From contig NC_065923.1 in the NCBI RefSeq assembly GCF_024586455.1, positions 52,545,237 to 52,609,236 on the forward strand: a stretch of 64,000 bases of DNA. Reading direction: 5' to 3'. Source of the stretch: Bactrocera neohumeralis. Lineage: Eukaryota > Arthropoda > Insecta > Diptera > Tephritidae. The translations under genes were made by a program, and so were the position numbers. The notes beneath the pieces are model-generated. The model made no database searches, was not told the DNA's origin, and worked only from the letters and a program-made list of their open reading frames with translations. This document shows, piece after piece, positions 32,440 through 41,179 of the stretch (position 1 is the stretch's first letter; each line of letters opens with the position of its first letter).

Positions 32440-33240
32440 CATACACTATACATATACTATTATCAGCAAAAAGTTTTCTCTGAATTTCAATTATGTAACT
32501 CACACACTGACCGACATTTTCTGTCAAAGTCAACTATAGACACTAGGGTCCGCATATTCGACACCTAGGGGCTTGCAATGTTTTAGGTCAATTTGAACAA
32601 TTTTCGGTCATAAGGTGGCATACTTCAAAGGAACTATTCATGCAAATTTTTTTTTATGTAATATTAATTGTTTCTTGACTTGTTTACCGGAAAGTGAACT
32701 AATCAAAAGGCAAATTAGTGTAGTCGCGGTCTGATTTTGTCCACTCTCGCACTATGACATAGGAATCTTACGTACAAATTTGGCTGAAATCGGTAGAGCA
32801 GGTCCCGAGGTATGTAATTTCACCTAAAAGAGGGCGGTGCCGTACCCGATTTCAACCCCGGCTCTTATAAAGCTATATAGGTGGTAAAATTTAATATCTA
32901 CGGATTTTTAATTATTGATTTATCGCGCTTTTGATAGTTTATAACAATACTGTTATATAAGGAGTGAGCGGGGTTATGATCCGAGTTCATCAATTTTCAC
33001 ACTGTTGTTTTGAGTTGGGTTTGGTTGTTTTGAGTAGAACAGTTTCAGTTGGCGCCACGCCCAATTTTTCAAAATTTCTAGCCCTTTGGTGCATCTTGCT
33101 ACTGCAATTCTTTGTGCCAAATCTTGCAATTCTTTGTCCCAAATCCCTTAATTTAATGCTTGGTATGGTACTTTATAGGTTTCCCTTCAACGACGTTTTG
33201 TAGGCCAACGACGAAAGATATTTACTACCTGATAGGCTCT
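32440..33240 (+). repeat. Dispersed repeat, family B fragment
   Basis: CACACACTGACCGACATTTT near 32500, GGTCATAAGGTGGCATAC near 32608, GAAATCGGTAGAGCAGGTCC near 32785, GGCGGTGCCGTACCCGATTTC-like text near 32835, and a further module with TTGGCGCCACGCCCAATTTT near 33048. The modules match 9730-10130 and 23690-24600 in order. The small frame 32964-33203 is a by-product. Confidence 0.6.
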
Positions 33241-33259
33241 GCAATAATGTTCAAAAATT

Positions 33260-34480
33260 AAACCTTTAACTCCAAGAATCGTCCAAAATATTAAACGGCT
33301 CCATTCCGAAGCGCTCATTTACAGTTATTTTGTCGAAAGTAATTCTCTTCCAGACCGTGCGAACTAAAAAACTCTGCGAAGCACTACCAAAGTTAGATTC
33401 CTACTGGACTCATAAGTCAAATTAAAGTGAATAGCCTTCAACTCGGAATTTCTTTGAAGTATGTAAGTATTTAGGAGCGTTCAAGTGCTCGAGCTGCAAG
33501 TGTCAGCTGGAACGATTCATACGCAAAGTAGTAGATCAGCAAATTAGGAAATGTGCACAAAAGAAGCAAAATGACAAAATACTAAAGGTAACTAGTGCTG
33601 AACACAAACTACCCGCAGCACTGAAAGCTCTATGGCGGCGCCTGGCTCTTGTTGCCACCATTGACTCATGAAAAACGTCCGGCAACCAATTACGCAGTGA
33701 CGCTGGCAACTTGCAACTTGCAGTGTGGCAAGTATGAATGGGTAAGTGCAGCGAATGAGTTGAGATGTTGGCATTAAGGAAAGTGCAACGCAATACTTAC
33801 GTAAACGCAAAGTTTTGTTAGAGTCGTCGGTAATCGGCGTAAGTAGTTGGCACTGCAAATTGTTGCAAAAAGAGCGGCAAATAGAGACGCAAAAATGCAT
33901 GAAAATGCAGCTAAGTGTGCACTTATTATTAGGTGCGAGAGCAAGTGGAGCGGCGGTAAGTGGGGCGCATTGACCAGCGGAGTGTTGAGAAGTGAGCGGG
34001 TGGCAGTGCAGTGTAAGTGAATTTATGTTGCAGAGTGTAAGGAAAATGTTGCGAAAATGCTTAGCTCTGACACTTGTCAAGCATTCTGACCTGACACTTG
34101 TTGCGAGGCACGCATTGTGACAAATGCGAAACTCTTGCAAATGTTTCTGCTGATGATAGAAGAGAGGAATTAGTTTTAATGCGTAGTAAAAGTTGTTTAA
34201 AGTTAGAACTTCTAGGAATTTGAAGTGATGAGGCCTAAATCGAACTTTATTCATCATTGAAATGTCAAATTTCAAAACTTAAAATCGTGCCTTTCTACTC
34301 ATTGTTCATTGCCTAGAAAGTGTAATAATTTATTCATGGATTTTTCCAGAAAATATTTATTTTAACTTTTTACAGACACAAAGTTCTAAGAATGATGTTC
34401 TTCGGTTGAGACCCCTGTTGGGCAACTTAAGTTTCTCAAGATATATGAAAATTTTGATAATAATATTCAAATTTTGTATA
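33260..34480. other. Gene-free stretch with a long unexplained open frame
   Basis: A minus-strand frame is open for 227 codons (33592-34275). The translation is rich in Cys, His and Leu, has no motif, signal peptide or domain I recognise, and there is no visible relative elsewhere in the window. The plus strand of the same block is rich in GCGAAAATGC- and AAGTG-type words, as in fly intergenic DNA, which depletes minus-strand stop codons. I do not call a gene. Confidence 0.35.
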
Positions 34481-35281
34481 CAAGGTGCGTTCCAAAGTAA
34501 ACAGGACTTAAAAAAACAGAAAAAATGTTTTTGTCGGCAAAATCAATTTATTTTATTCAAATAGCCTTCTGCTTCAATACAGCTTTTTGCACGGTCTAAA
34601 AGCATGTCGAACGAGTGTTTTAGCTCGTTGGCCGCCAATATGCCGGTGCAAGCCGTTTGAATGACCTCTACGTCTGCATAACACTTTCCTTTCATGGGCA
34701 TATGCATCTTTCCGAAAAGGAAGAAGTCGCACGGTGCCATATCAGGTGAATACGAGCAGTGGTTAATGTTTAAAATGTGATTTTTGGTCAAATAATCGTC
34801 CTTCGAATGTTGGATTCTGAGCAATTTTTTTCGTCAGTCAATTTGTGCGGAACAAACCGTGCACTCACCTTTTGTAAGCCCAAATGTTCGATCAAAAATG
34901 CAATAAATCGATGTTTTAGAGTTGTTCAATTCCATTTCCATGAAGCTTAATGATGATTTTGGCTGATTTTCGATGAATTCACGCATAGTTTCGATGGAAT
35001 TTTCGGTGATCACGGATTTTGATTGGCCCACATGTTGATCGTTGTTTATGTCCTCACGATCACTGTGAAAACGTTGAAACCACTCGTGCACTCTGCTACG
35101 GAATAGGCAATCATCGCCAATAAACTTGTTTCATCAACTAAAACGTTTCGGTAAAAGTTTTACCAATTTAAAAAAAAAATTGAATGTTGGCTCTTTGTTC
35201 AATAGTAGCTTTGAAACAAACATACTGACACTTAAAACGCAATAACTTCACTTCCAATCAGTAAAATGTGAATGCACCTTG
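34481..35281 (-). mobile_element. Internally deleted mariner, copy 2
   Basis: Ends are CAAGGTGCGTTCCAAAGTAA at 34481 and CAAGGTGCATTCACATTTTA reading in from 35281, flanked by TA at 34479-34480 and 35282-35283. Minus-strand coding pieces: VHEWFQRFHSDREDINN, NSIETMREFIENQPKSSLSF, then (after a shift) LRIQHSKDDYLTKNHILNIN, SYSPDMAPCDFFLFGKMHM and ELKHSFDMLLDRAKSCIEAE. The jump from QHSKD to DYLTKNHIL is the same as in copy 1 and removes the first and second catalytic Asp; the third (PCDFF) is present. Confidence 0.9.
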
Positions 35282-35289
35282 TATAATTG

Positions 35290-35930
35290 GAACCGGATAT
35301 AGCCTTGCCTTTGATTTCAAATATATATAAGATCAAAAATTTGTGAAATATTTACACATTTCTAACTGAAAAATTCCTTTCTCACTTGTAACAGTTACTA
35401 TAAGCAGCTTTATAGCATCAATTTATATATTTTAATATATTATCAATATCAATATTATCATTATCAATATTTACCGAACTTTTTCTACAGACGGTCTATA
35501 GTTGATTCACTGATTCAATACGAAATGAGAATCAGTTGATTTCTCTATAAGTGTAAGGTGAGAAAGTATGTCATTGCAAGCAGATAGATAAACCACCACA
35601 AATTTAATTCCAATTATATATGCCCATGAGTTAATGCCTACCTGGTTGAGAAACAATAAGTTTCATGGAAATTCCCACCTAAACCGCCACCTCTTCTATT
35701 TTTCATTATTTTTATTATCCAAACATTAACTAGCTGTATCTTGTAGTTCAGTAAACGACTACGCCCAACACACTTCGTGTTTGTCAACGAAGGGAACATT
35801 TTTTAGAATTCCAACTCACTTTTAATCCCAATTTAATTATGTATTTTCGCCTTTCATATTTTCAACGGAAACGATTTTTGCCCCCTTTAGAATTATGCTT
35901 TACTTGTAAAGGGTTTTTAAATAAGAGCCC
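35290..35930. other. Gene-free stretch, AT-rich
   Basis: Contains an ATCAAT-type simple repeat (35440-35470). At 35471-35508 a 38-base block (TTTTTCTACAG.CGGTCTATA core) recurs at 41000-41037. No gene seen. Confidence 0.4.
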
Positions 35931-35939
35931 ATGCTCTGG

Positions 35940-36322
35940 AGCAGTAATTGCAATTGCTGCAATTACCCGTTCGATATACGTACGAAGTCAGTTGCCGCTG
36001 GCTTGTTGGCATAGATCATAGACTTGACGTGGCCTTACAGGAAATATTCTAATAACCTTTGATTGGGCCATTCGTGAGATAACATTGGAACGTGTTTTCG
36101 TTTTCAATAAATCGATTGTGACATTCGTTGAGTGGCTTGTGGCGCCGTTCTGTTGGAACCACATACACGTGTAGTACAAGTCCATACCATCGAATTCGGA
36201 CCAAATATATTCGGTTATCATTGAGCTGAAGTATTATTAAAAAACTGACGAAGTATTAAAAAAAATAAGCATTTTTAACGTCCTTTTAAAGAAACCCAAA
36301 ATTGGGATGTTATGATTCACCC
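35940..36322 (-). pseudogene. Tc1/mariner-superfamily transposase fragment (DDE_3-like)
   Basis: On the minus strand MWFQQNGATSHSTNVTIDLL (about 36165-36105) and RSNVISRMAQ, then after a shift GHVKSMIYANKPAATDF (about 36033-35983). Same family as 7065-7450 and 55571-56179 (WFQQDGATCHT...VISRNG...WGYVKS.VYANKP). The conserved Asp is Asn, and the PPRSCDLTPLD block is deleted. ATTCACCCTGTGG near 36317-36329 may be the remains of the TIR. Confidence 0.75.
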
Positions 36323-36339
36323 TGTGGTTTTATGTCTAT

Positions 36340-36814
36340 CTGAGTAAGCTCATTCCAACGATTTTCTAACAACTATTTCCTAGTTTTCAAGTGTCTAATA
36401 ATTAATGGTGAACCGGCTTTCCAAAGTTTGTTATGACTATTTTGTAATGCGGAGTTCCTTTCCTATCTAAACAAAAAGTGACTCCAGCACTGTAAGGAAA
36501 AAAAAAATAAATTCAAGAAATTGATTATATAAAAGATTATTTATACACAATTTTTAACACTTTTTGAACTTGCGTCATGCTTTTATTTGTTCAGTTCAGT
36601 TTGCAAACTTTGATAAAGCGGTTAATCGCGGAACACTTCGGAAGAATTCTGAGTCATTTGAAATTATAGCTTTCTTAAATTTTAATTATGTACGTAAGTA
36701 ATTTTTATAATACACATAATATCAATAACTTAACACTAATTTACCTAAATAAAAACAAACTAGTAATAATACATATAATTTAGATGTATAACTCTAATAG
36801 TCGCTAGATAACAA
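36340..36814 (-). repeat. Duplicated 3' flank of the small gene family, copy 1
   Basis: Aligns by eye with 43855-44295: TTCAAGTGTCT, TTAATGGTGAA, TTTGTTAT.A.TATTTTG, CTAAACAAAAAGTGAC, CTAATTTACCTAAATAA, CAACAAACTA and AGTCGCTA.ATAAC in the same order. This shows that the duplication unit is larger than the reading frame. Confidence 0.75.
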
Positions 36815-37267
36815 TCACTTTACGTTACACTTTAAAATGAGTTTCCCGTCCACGTCCCTTTCAACTGCTTCGTCGATGTCGGCGTACAATGACGCATGCT
36901 GTCGCACTAAGCGATCTTTGAAGTCCACCTGCCGTACGAAGGCGTCGATATCTTGGGGCGAAAAATCACATATTTTACCTTCACAATTTATCAACAGGCC
37001 TCCAGTGAGATCAATTTTCGTCTTCGTTAGATGTAGTCGATTCATTTTACGCCGTCTTAATTCTTCTCGATAGACGAAAAGGTGATATTGAAGGAGAGGC
37101 TTCGAAGAGCTGTGCTGCATGTCCCGTTTCATTGTTTCCTCACGTTCTCTTTCCGGTTCCTCGTGGTAGAACTCCATATCTTCATCAAAATTTAGGTCTG
37201 TATCGAGAACCAACTTCAAGTGAAACGCCAAGTCCTTATCAAAATCCTTGTAGAGATCTTCTGCCAT
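36815..37267 (-). CDS. Uncharacterised 150-residue protein, intact copy of a three-copy family
   Basis: The only intact non-transposon reading frame in the window with recognisable relatives. The start, ATG at 37267, has a good fly context (ACAAAATGG) and is shared with both paralogues; the stop is TAA. Residues 1-45 are strongly acidic (DTDLNFDEDMEFY at 22-34, EREREET at 39-45). Residues 66-84 are basic (REELRRRKMNRLHLTKTK). The C-terminal half has CEGKICDFSPQDIDAF (95-110) and FKDRLVRQHASLYADIDE (116-133). Cysteines are at 95, 100 and 147. No signal peptide, membrane segment or catalytic motif is visible, and I do not recognise the family. Against 44296-44742 the last 76 codons differ by about 21 bases but only 8 residues, so roughly half the changes are silent, which suggests past constraint. 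The neighbouring upstream DNA is a 3.2 kb insertion that begins 73 bases before the ATG. Function unknown; it may be a recent pseudogene without its promoter. Confidence 0.6.
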   Translation of the reverse strand: MAEDLYKDFDKDLAFHLKLVLDTDLNFDEDMEFYHEEPEREREETMKRDMQHSSSKPLLQYHLFVYREELRRRKMNRLHLTKTKIDLTGGLLINCEGKICDFSPQDIDAFVRQVDFKDRLVRQHASLYADIDEAVERDVDGKLILKCNVK

Positions 37268-37331
37268 TTTGTATTTGAGCTAATTTTTAATATCCGTAAT
37301 GTTTGACACTTAAGTTGTTATGATCAGGAAA

Positions 37332-37339
37332 GTACAGGT
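37332..37339. repeat. Left target-site duplication of the 3.17 kb insertion
   Basis: GTACAGGT, compared with GTAAAGAT at 40513-40520 (6 of 8 match). Copy 2 has GTACTGAT at this site and copy 3 GTATAGAT, which are plausible empty sites. Confidence 0.65.
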
Positions 37340-37359
37340 CAGAGATCTGCAGTTGGTAC

Positions 37360-38180
37360 CAATAAAATTAGTGCACTTAAGTCATGAGCCATAAAAATTG
37401 GTGCAAATGAGCACTCATACTATTATAATAAATAACTAAGGCTCTTTCCCACTAAAACAAAAAAAAACTACACTTATGAGTAAATTTCGCGTCGTGCGCT
37501 GAGTAACTATTTTTGGTTTGCTATGTATGACCGAGTGGTACTTTCAACAGGTCCCGAACTTTTGCATATCTAGTGAAATTAGGACCAACCCGGGTTTTTT
37601 AGTAGCAATTTTTAACGTTTACGTCAGTTCTTCACATTCGAAAAATATTTATTGTTGCGTAGAAATCATTAAGAAAACATTATAAATAAGTAGCAAAATA
37701 AATAATCAACAGGGAAATTAAAAAAATATATAAAAGCATTTTTTGTAATTTAAATTTCATACAAACATACAAACATACACCCACATGATGTGTGAAAAAA
37801 CAACAATAAAGCAAAACAGAAAATACTCACGTCATTTAAGTCATTCAAAAATACTCTTGGTGCTTCTTGGTTTTTTGAATTATTTCGCTTTAACGTGATT
37901 GAATCATTGGCTCACGAGAGAATGACCACAACACCGGGCCGTATCGAGAGAAACTTACTCATTATTCATATTCTCGCTAAGTGCGCTTTGCGTAAATATG
38001 TTTTAGTGGATGTTGGATTTTGATTATAGTGCAACTAGTAAACTCCGTTCCGCCCTTCTTTATTGACAACGATTCCGAAGGGCCGAAAATAATTCACTGG
38101 TTACACTATTACGTAGGTTGCTATATACATATATTTCTGGCCTAATAATGTAAATAGGCAAATTTATCAACGAAACTGGT
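37360..38180. other. Interior of the composite insertion, no gene
   Basis: No coding sequence or named element. It is AT-rich with short A runs. Confidence 0.4.
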
Positions 38181-38189
38181 TTTTTATTT

Positions 38190-39287
38190 TTTATACTCTC
38201 GCAACAATGTTGCTAAGGAGAGTATTATAGTTTTGTTCACATAACGGTTGTTTGTAAGTCCTAAAACTAAAAGAGTCAGATATAGGGTTCTATATACCAA
38301 AGTGATCAGGGTGACGAGTAGAGTCGAAATCCGGATGTCTGTCTGTCCGTCCGTCCGTCTGTCCGTCCGTCCGTCTGTCCGTCCGTCCGTCCGTGCAAGC
38401 TGTAACTTGAGTAAAAATTGAGATATCATGATGAAACTTGGTACACGTATTCCTTGGCTCCATAAGAAGGTTAAGTTCGAAGATGGGCAAAATCGGCCCA
38501 CTGCCACGCCCACAAAATGGCGGAAACCGAAAACCTATAAAGTGTCATAACTAAGCCATAAATAAAGATATTAAAGTGAAACTTAGCACAAAGGATCGCA
38601 TTAGGGAGGGGCATATTTGAACGTAATTTTTTTGGAAAAGTGGGCGTGGCCCCGCCCCTTACTAAGTTTTTTGTACATATCTCGGAAACTACTATAGCTA
38701 TGTCAACCAAACTCTATAGAGTCGTTTCCTTCAGGCATTTCCATATACAGTTCAAAAATGGAAGAAATCGGATAATAACCACGCCCACCTCCCATACAAA
38801 GGTTATGTTCGAAATCACTAAAAGTGCGTTAACCGACTAACAAAAAACGTCAGAAACACTAAATTTTACGCAAGAAATGGCAGAAAGAAGCTGCACTCAG
38901 GCTTTTTTTTAAAAATTTAAAATGGGCGTGGCCTCGCCTACTTATGGACCAAAAACCATATCTCAGGAACTACTCGACCGATTTCAATGAAATTCGGTAT
39001 ATAATATTTTCTTAATACCCTGATGACATGTACGTAATATGGGTGAAATCGGTTCACAACCGCGCCTTCTTCCAATATAACGCTATTTTGAATTCCATCT
39101 GATGCCTTCTCTGTATAATACGAGTATATACATTAGGAACCAATGATGATAGCGGAATAAAACTTTACAAAAATACGGTATTTGAAAAATATGTAAATGA
39201 CGTATATTGAAATCTCGATTATCACTTTATAATGCGAGAGTATAAAATGTTCGGTGACACCCGAACTTAGCCCTTCCTTACTTGTTT
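38190..39287 (-). repeat. Dispersed modular repeat, family A, inverted copy
   Basis: A reverse-oriented counterpart of 20029-21141, nearly collinear throughout. TTTATACTCTCGCA at 38190-38203 and TGCGAGAGTATAAA at 39233-39246 are the inverted terminal motifs. GTTCGGTGACACCCGAACTT at 39250-39269 is the opening hairpin, and the CCGTCCGTCTGT minisatellite is at 38339-38396. The two copies differ by scattered substitutions and small indels. Frames read across it are by-products. Confidence 0.85.
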
Positions 39288-39324
39288 TTTTTTTAATTTT
39301 TTTTTTATTTTTTATTTTTTTGTC

Positions 39325-39806
39325 GATTGCTATTTTGTTTCGGGCGCATACGCATAGATCCATGATTCGTCACCTGTGACGATCTTATAAACGTCTTTTG
39401 AAGCACCGCGATCGTATTTTTTCAGCATTTCTTTACACTAATCCACACGAGCCTTTTTTTGTGCGGGATCCAAAGAGAACAAACCTTTTTTACGGCCAGG
39501 TGTTCATGCAATATCGAATGTATGCTGGTGGGGGAAATGCATAGGCATGCCTCTATCTGAAGGTATGTATGTTACATGACGGTCTTGCATTATCAGTTCA
39601 TTTCTGGCACAACGGCTGTTTTTGGACAACCTTCACGGAATTCGTCTTTGAGCGAGCGTTGGCCACGATTGAATTCATTGTACCAGTTTTTCACAGTGCT
39701 ATAGGATGGTGCTTCATAGCCATACAAAGATTTTGGTTCATCGATGCACCACGACAAAAGTTGTGAAAAATGATCGCACGAAAATGTTCACGAGTTAATT
39801 CCATGT
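39325..39806 (-). pseudogene. Mariner N-terminal half
   Basis: Starts MELTREHFRAIIFHNFCRGA at 39806 on the minus strand (usual MELSREHFRAIIFYNFRRGL), then YIRYCMNTW (degenerate HSILHEHL), KRFVLFGSRTKKGSCGLV and, at the truncated end, VTGDESWIYAYAPETK (about 39382-39335), holding the first catalytic Asp. Frames shift several times. The catalytic C-terminal half is absent, and family A lies directly at the truncation. Confidence 0.8.
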
Positions 39807-39987
39807 TTTGGCCGAGATGAATTTTTTAATTCCCTGTAAATAAAACAATTCACGATTAAATGACAAAACGTTCTGAGTGATGTTATGCTAAAACTGTCAA
39901 ACTTTCCAATGGAAATGTCAGATTGCACCTGGCAACACTTAGTGTTGCCTAGGCCAGAAATATATATAGCAGCCATCGTATATCCAC

Positions 39988-40445
39988 TAGAGTTATTCAA
40001 AAAAAAAAATTTTTTTTTTCGTTTGTTACCCGGAAAAATAAGTTCCTAGACACCTCTAAGAAAGCCTCTCCAAACATGAGTTTTTAATTGTAACGGGAAG
40101 GTCCTCCTACATACAGCTTTCTATTTTTTCTTATTATCAGATAGAAAAATTTATATCTCGCTTCCAACCACTTAAAAAATATCTTGTTCCTTAGATTTTG
40201 TAGGAAATTGAATGCTCCACAAAAAAGTTCTAGTATGATTTTTTCGTAAACCCAAATGTTTAAAAGATATTAACAGCTAAAGTTTGATTATTTTTGGGAA
40301 ATTTTTTTATTTCTTATGAATTTTATAACTCCATGAAAAAATATTATTATGAATAGATTTTTGCAGAGGCTTTCTTAGAGGTGTCTAGGAACCTATTTTT
40401 CAGAGTACCAAACGAAAAAAAAAAATTTTTTTTTGAATCACTCTA
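39988..40445. mobile_element. hAT-type MITE with long terminal inverted repeats
   Basis: A 458-bp non-coding element flanked by exact 8-bp duplications ATATCCAC (39980-39987 and 40446-40453). The ends are TAGAGTTATTCAAAAA and, inverted, TAGAGTGATTCAAAAA. The inverted repeats run on for roughly 80-90 bases through CGTTTG, TTCCTAGACACCTCTAAG and AAAGCCTCT. The TAGAG terminus and 8-bp duplication fit hAT. A partial copy is at 18340-18654. Confidence 0.85.
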
Positions 40446-40520
40446 ATATCCACTAATACTCTTTTTTGTGTTACTCAACCAATAATTTAAAGGGAATAAT
40501 TGCAGATCTCTGGTAAAGAT

Positions 40521-40690
40521 GTGAATGGCACAGGTATGTAGTAAAACTTTGTCATCGGTAATCATTCCTTTAGTGCTCATTGCCTTCGAAGACAATAAAT
40601 ATTATCTTTTATGTTGTTATGCCAACAAACAGAAATGAGCGACAAGTAGACTCTCAGGGCGTGACTACAATGGTGCTTTGCTTTGAAATA
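40521..40690 (-). repeat. Duplicated 5' flank of small gene copy 1, displaced by the insertion
   Basis: Aligns with 44875-45050: GGTA...AGTAAA.CTTTGTCATC, TAATCATTCCTTT.GTGCTCA, AAGACAATA and GAGCG.CA...CTC...GCGTGAC. It therefore belongs to the same duplication unit as 36340-37331. Confidence 0.7.
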
Positions 40691-40739
40691 CACAGTATAT
40701 CAAGCGATATTGTTAATTAAATCGCCGGTTAATCATACG

Positions 40740-40960
40740 CTTATTTTCCGTTAATTTAAAAAAATTAAAGTTGACTGTCAGTCTGTCCGTCAGTCCGTGC
40801 AAGCTGTAACATAAGTACAAATTAAGAGATCTTGATCAAACTTGATATACTATATATGTACATATATAGTATATAAAAAATTACTTGCTCGTAGATGGGC
40901 GTAGTCGGATCACTGCCACGACCACAAAGGCTAAAGTAAGATATATAGCTCTAACGGTTA
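40740..40960 (-). repeat. Family A fragment, decayed
   Basis: CAGTCTGTCCGTCAGTCCGT, GCAAGCTGTAAC, TACAAATTAAGAGATCTTGA and GATGGGCGTAGTCGGATCAC with CACTGCCACG follow the order of the inverted family A copy near 38350-38515. It includes a TATATGTACATATATA palindrome (about 40852-40868). Confidence 0.6.
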
Positions 40961-41179
40961 TTAGAGCATCTTTATATAATATCAATGCATTATTAATACT
41001 TACCTAAGTTTTTCTACAGCCGGTCTATAGTTGATTCGATCGTACGAACAAAGTATCCGGTATGTAGCCCCCACATACGCATTTGATAGATCTAAATTGC
41101 AGAATGACAATGAGATAAATGCACCCACCCTATGTGTATGTGTTAGTGTGATTGACAGGTCTTCCCTCTGTATACGTTG

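Larger units (their letters stand above)
37340..40512. mobile_element. Composite hAT-like insertion upstream of the small gene
   Basis: Perfect 12-bp terminal inverted repeats: CAGAGATCTGCA at 37340-37351 and TGCAGATCTCTG at 40501-40512. They are flanked by the diverged 8-bp duplication. The CAGAG terminus and 8-bp target size fit hAT elements. No transposase of its own was seen. It carries nested insertions: family A (38190-39287), a mariner fragment (39325-39806) and a MITE (39988-40445). Sequence on its two outer sides is contiguous in the paralogous segments at 44743-45050 and 46030-46216, which supports insertion into the copy 1 segment. Confidence 0.7.

Noticed and set aside
36815..37267. 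Idea that the three-copy gene might be a Y-linked tephritid sex-determining or male gene
   Set aside because: The repeat-rich setting is compatible with it, but nothing in the sequence shows Y linkage or a match I can recall, so no such call is made.
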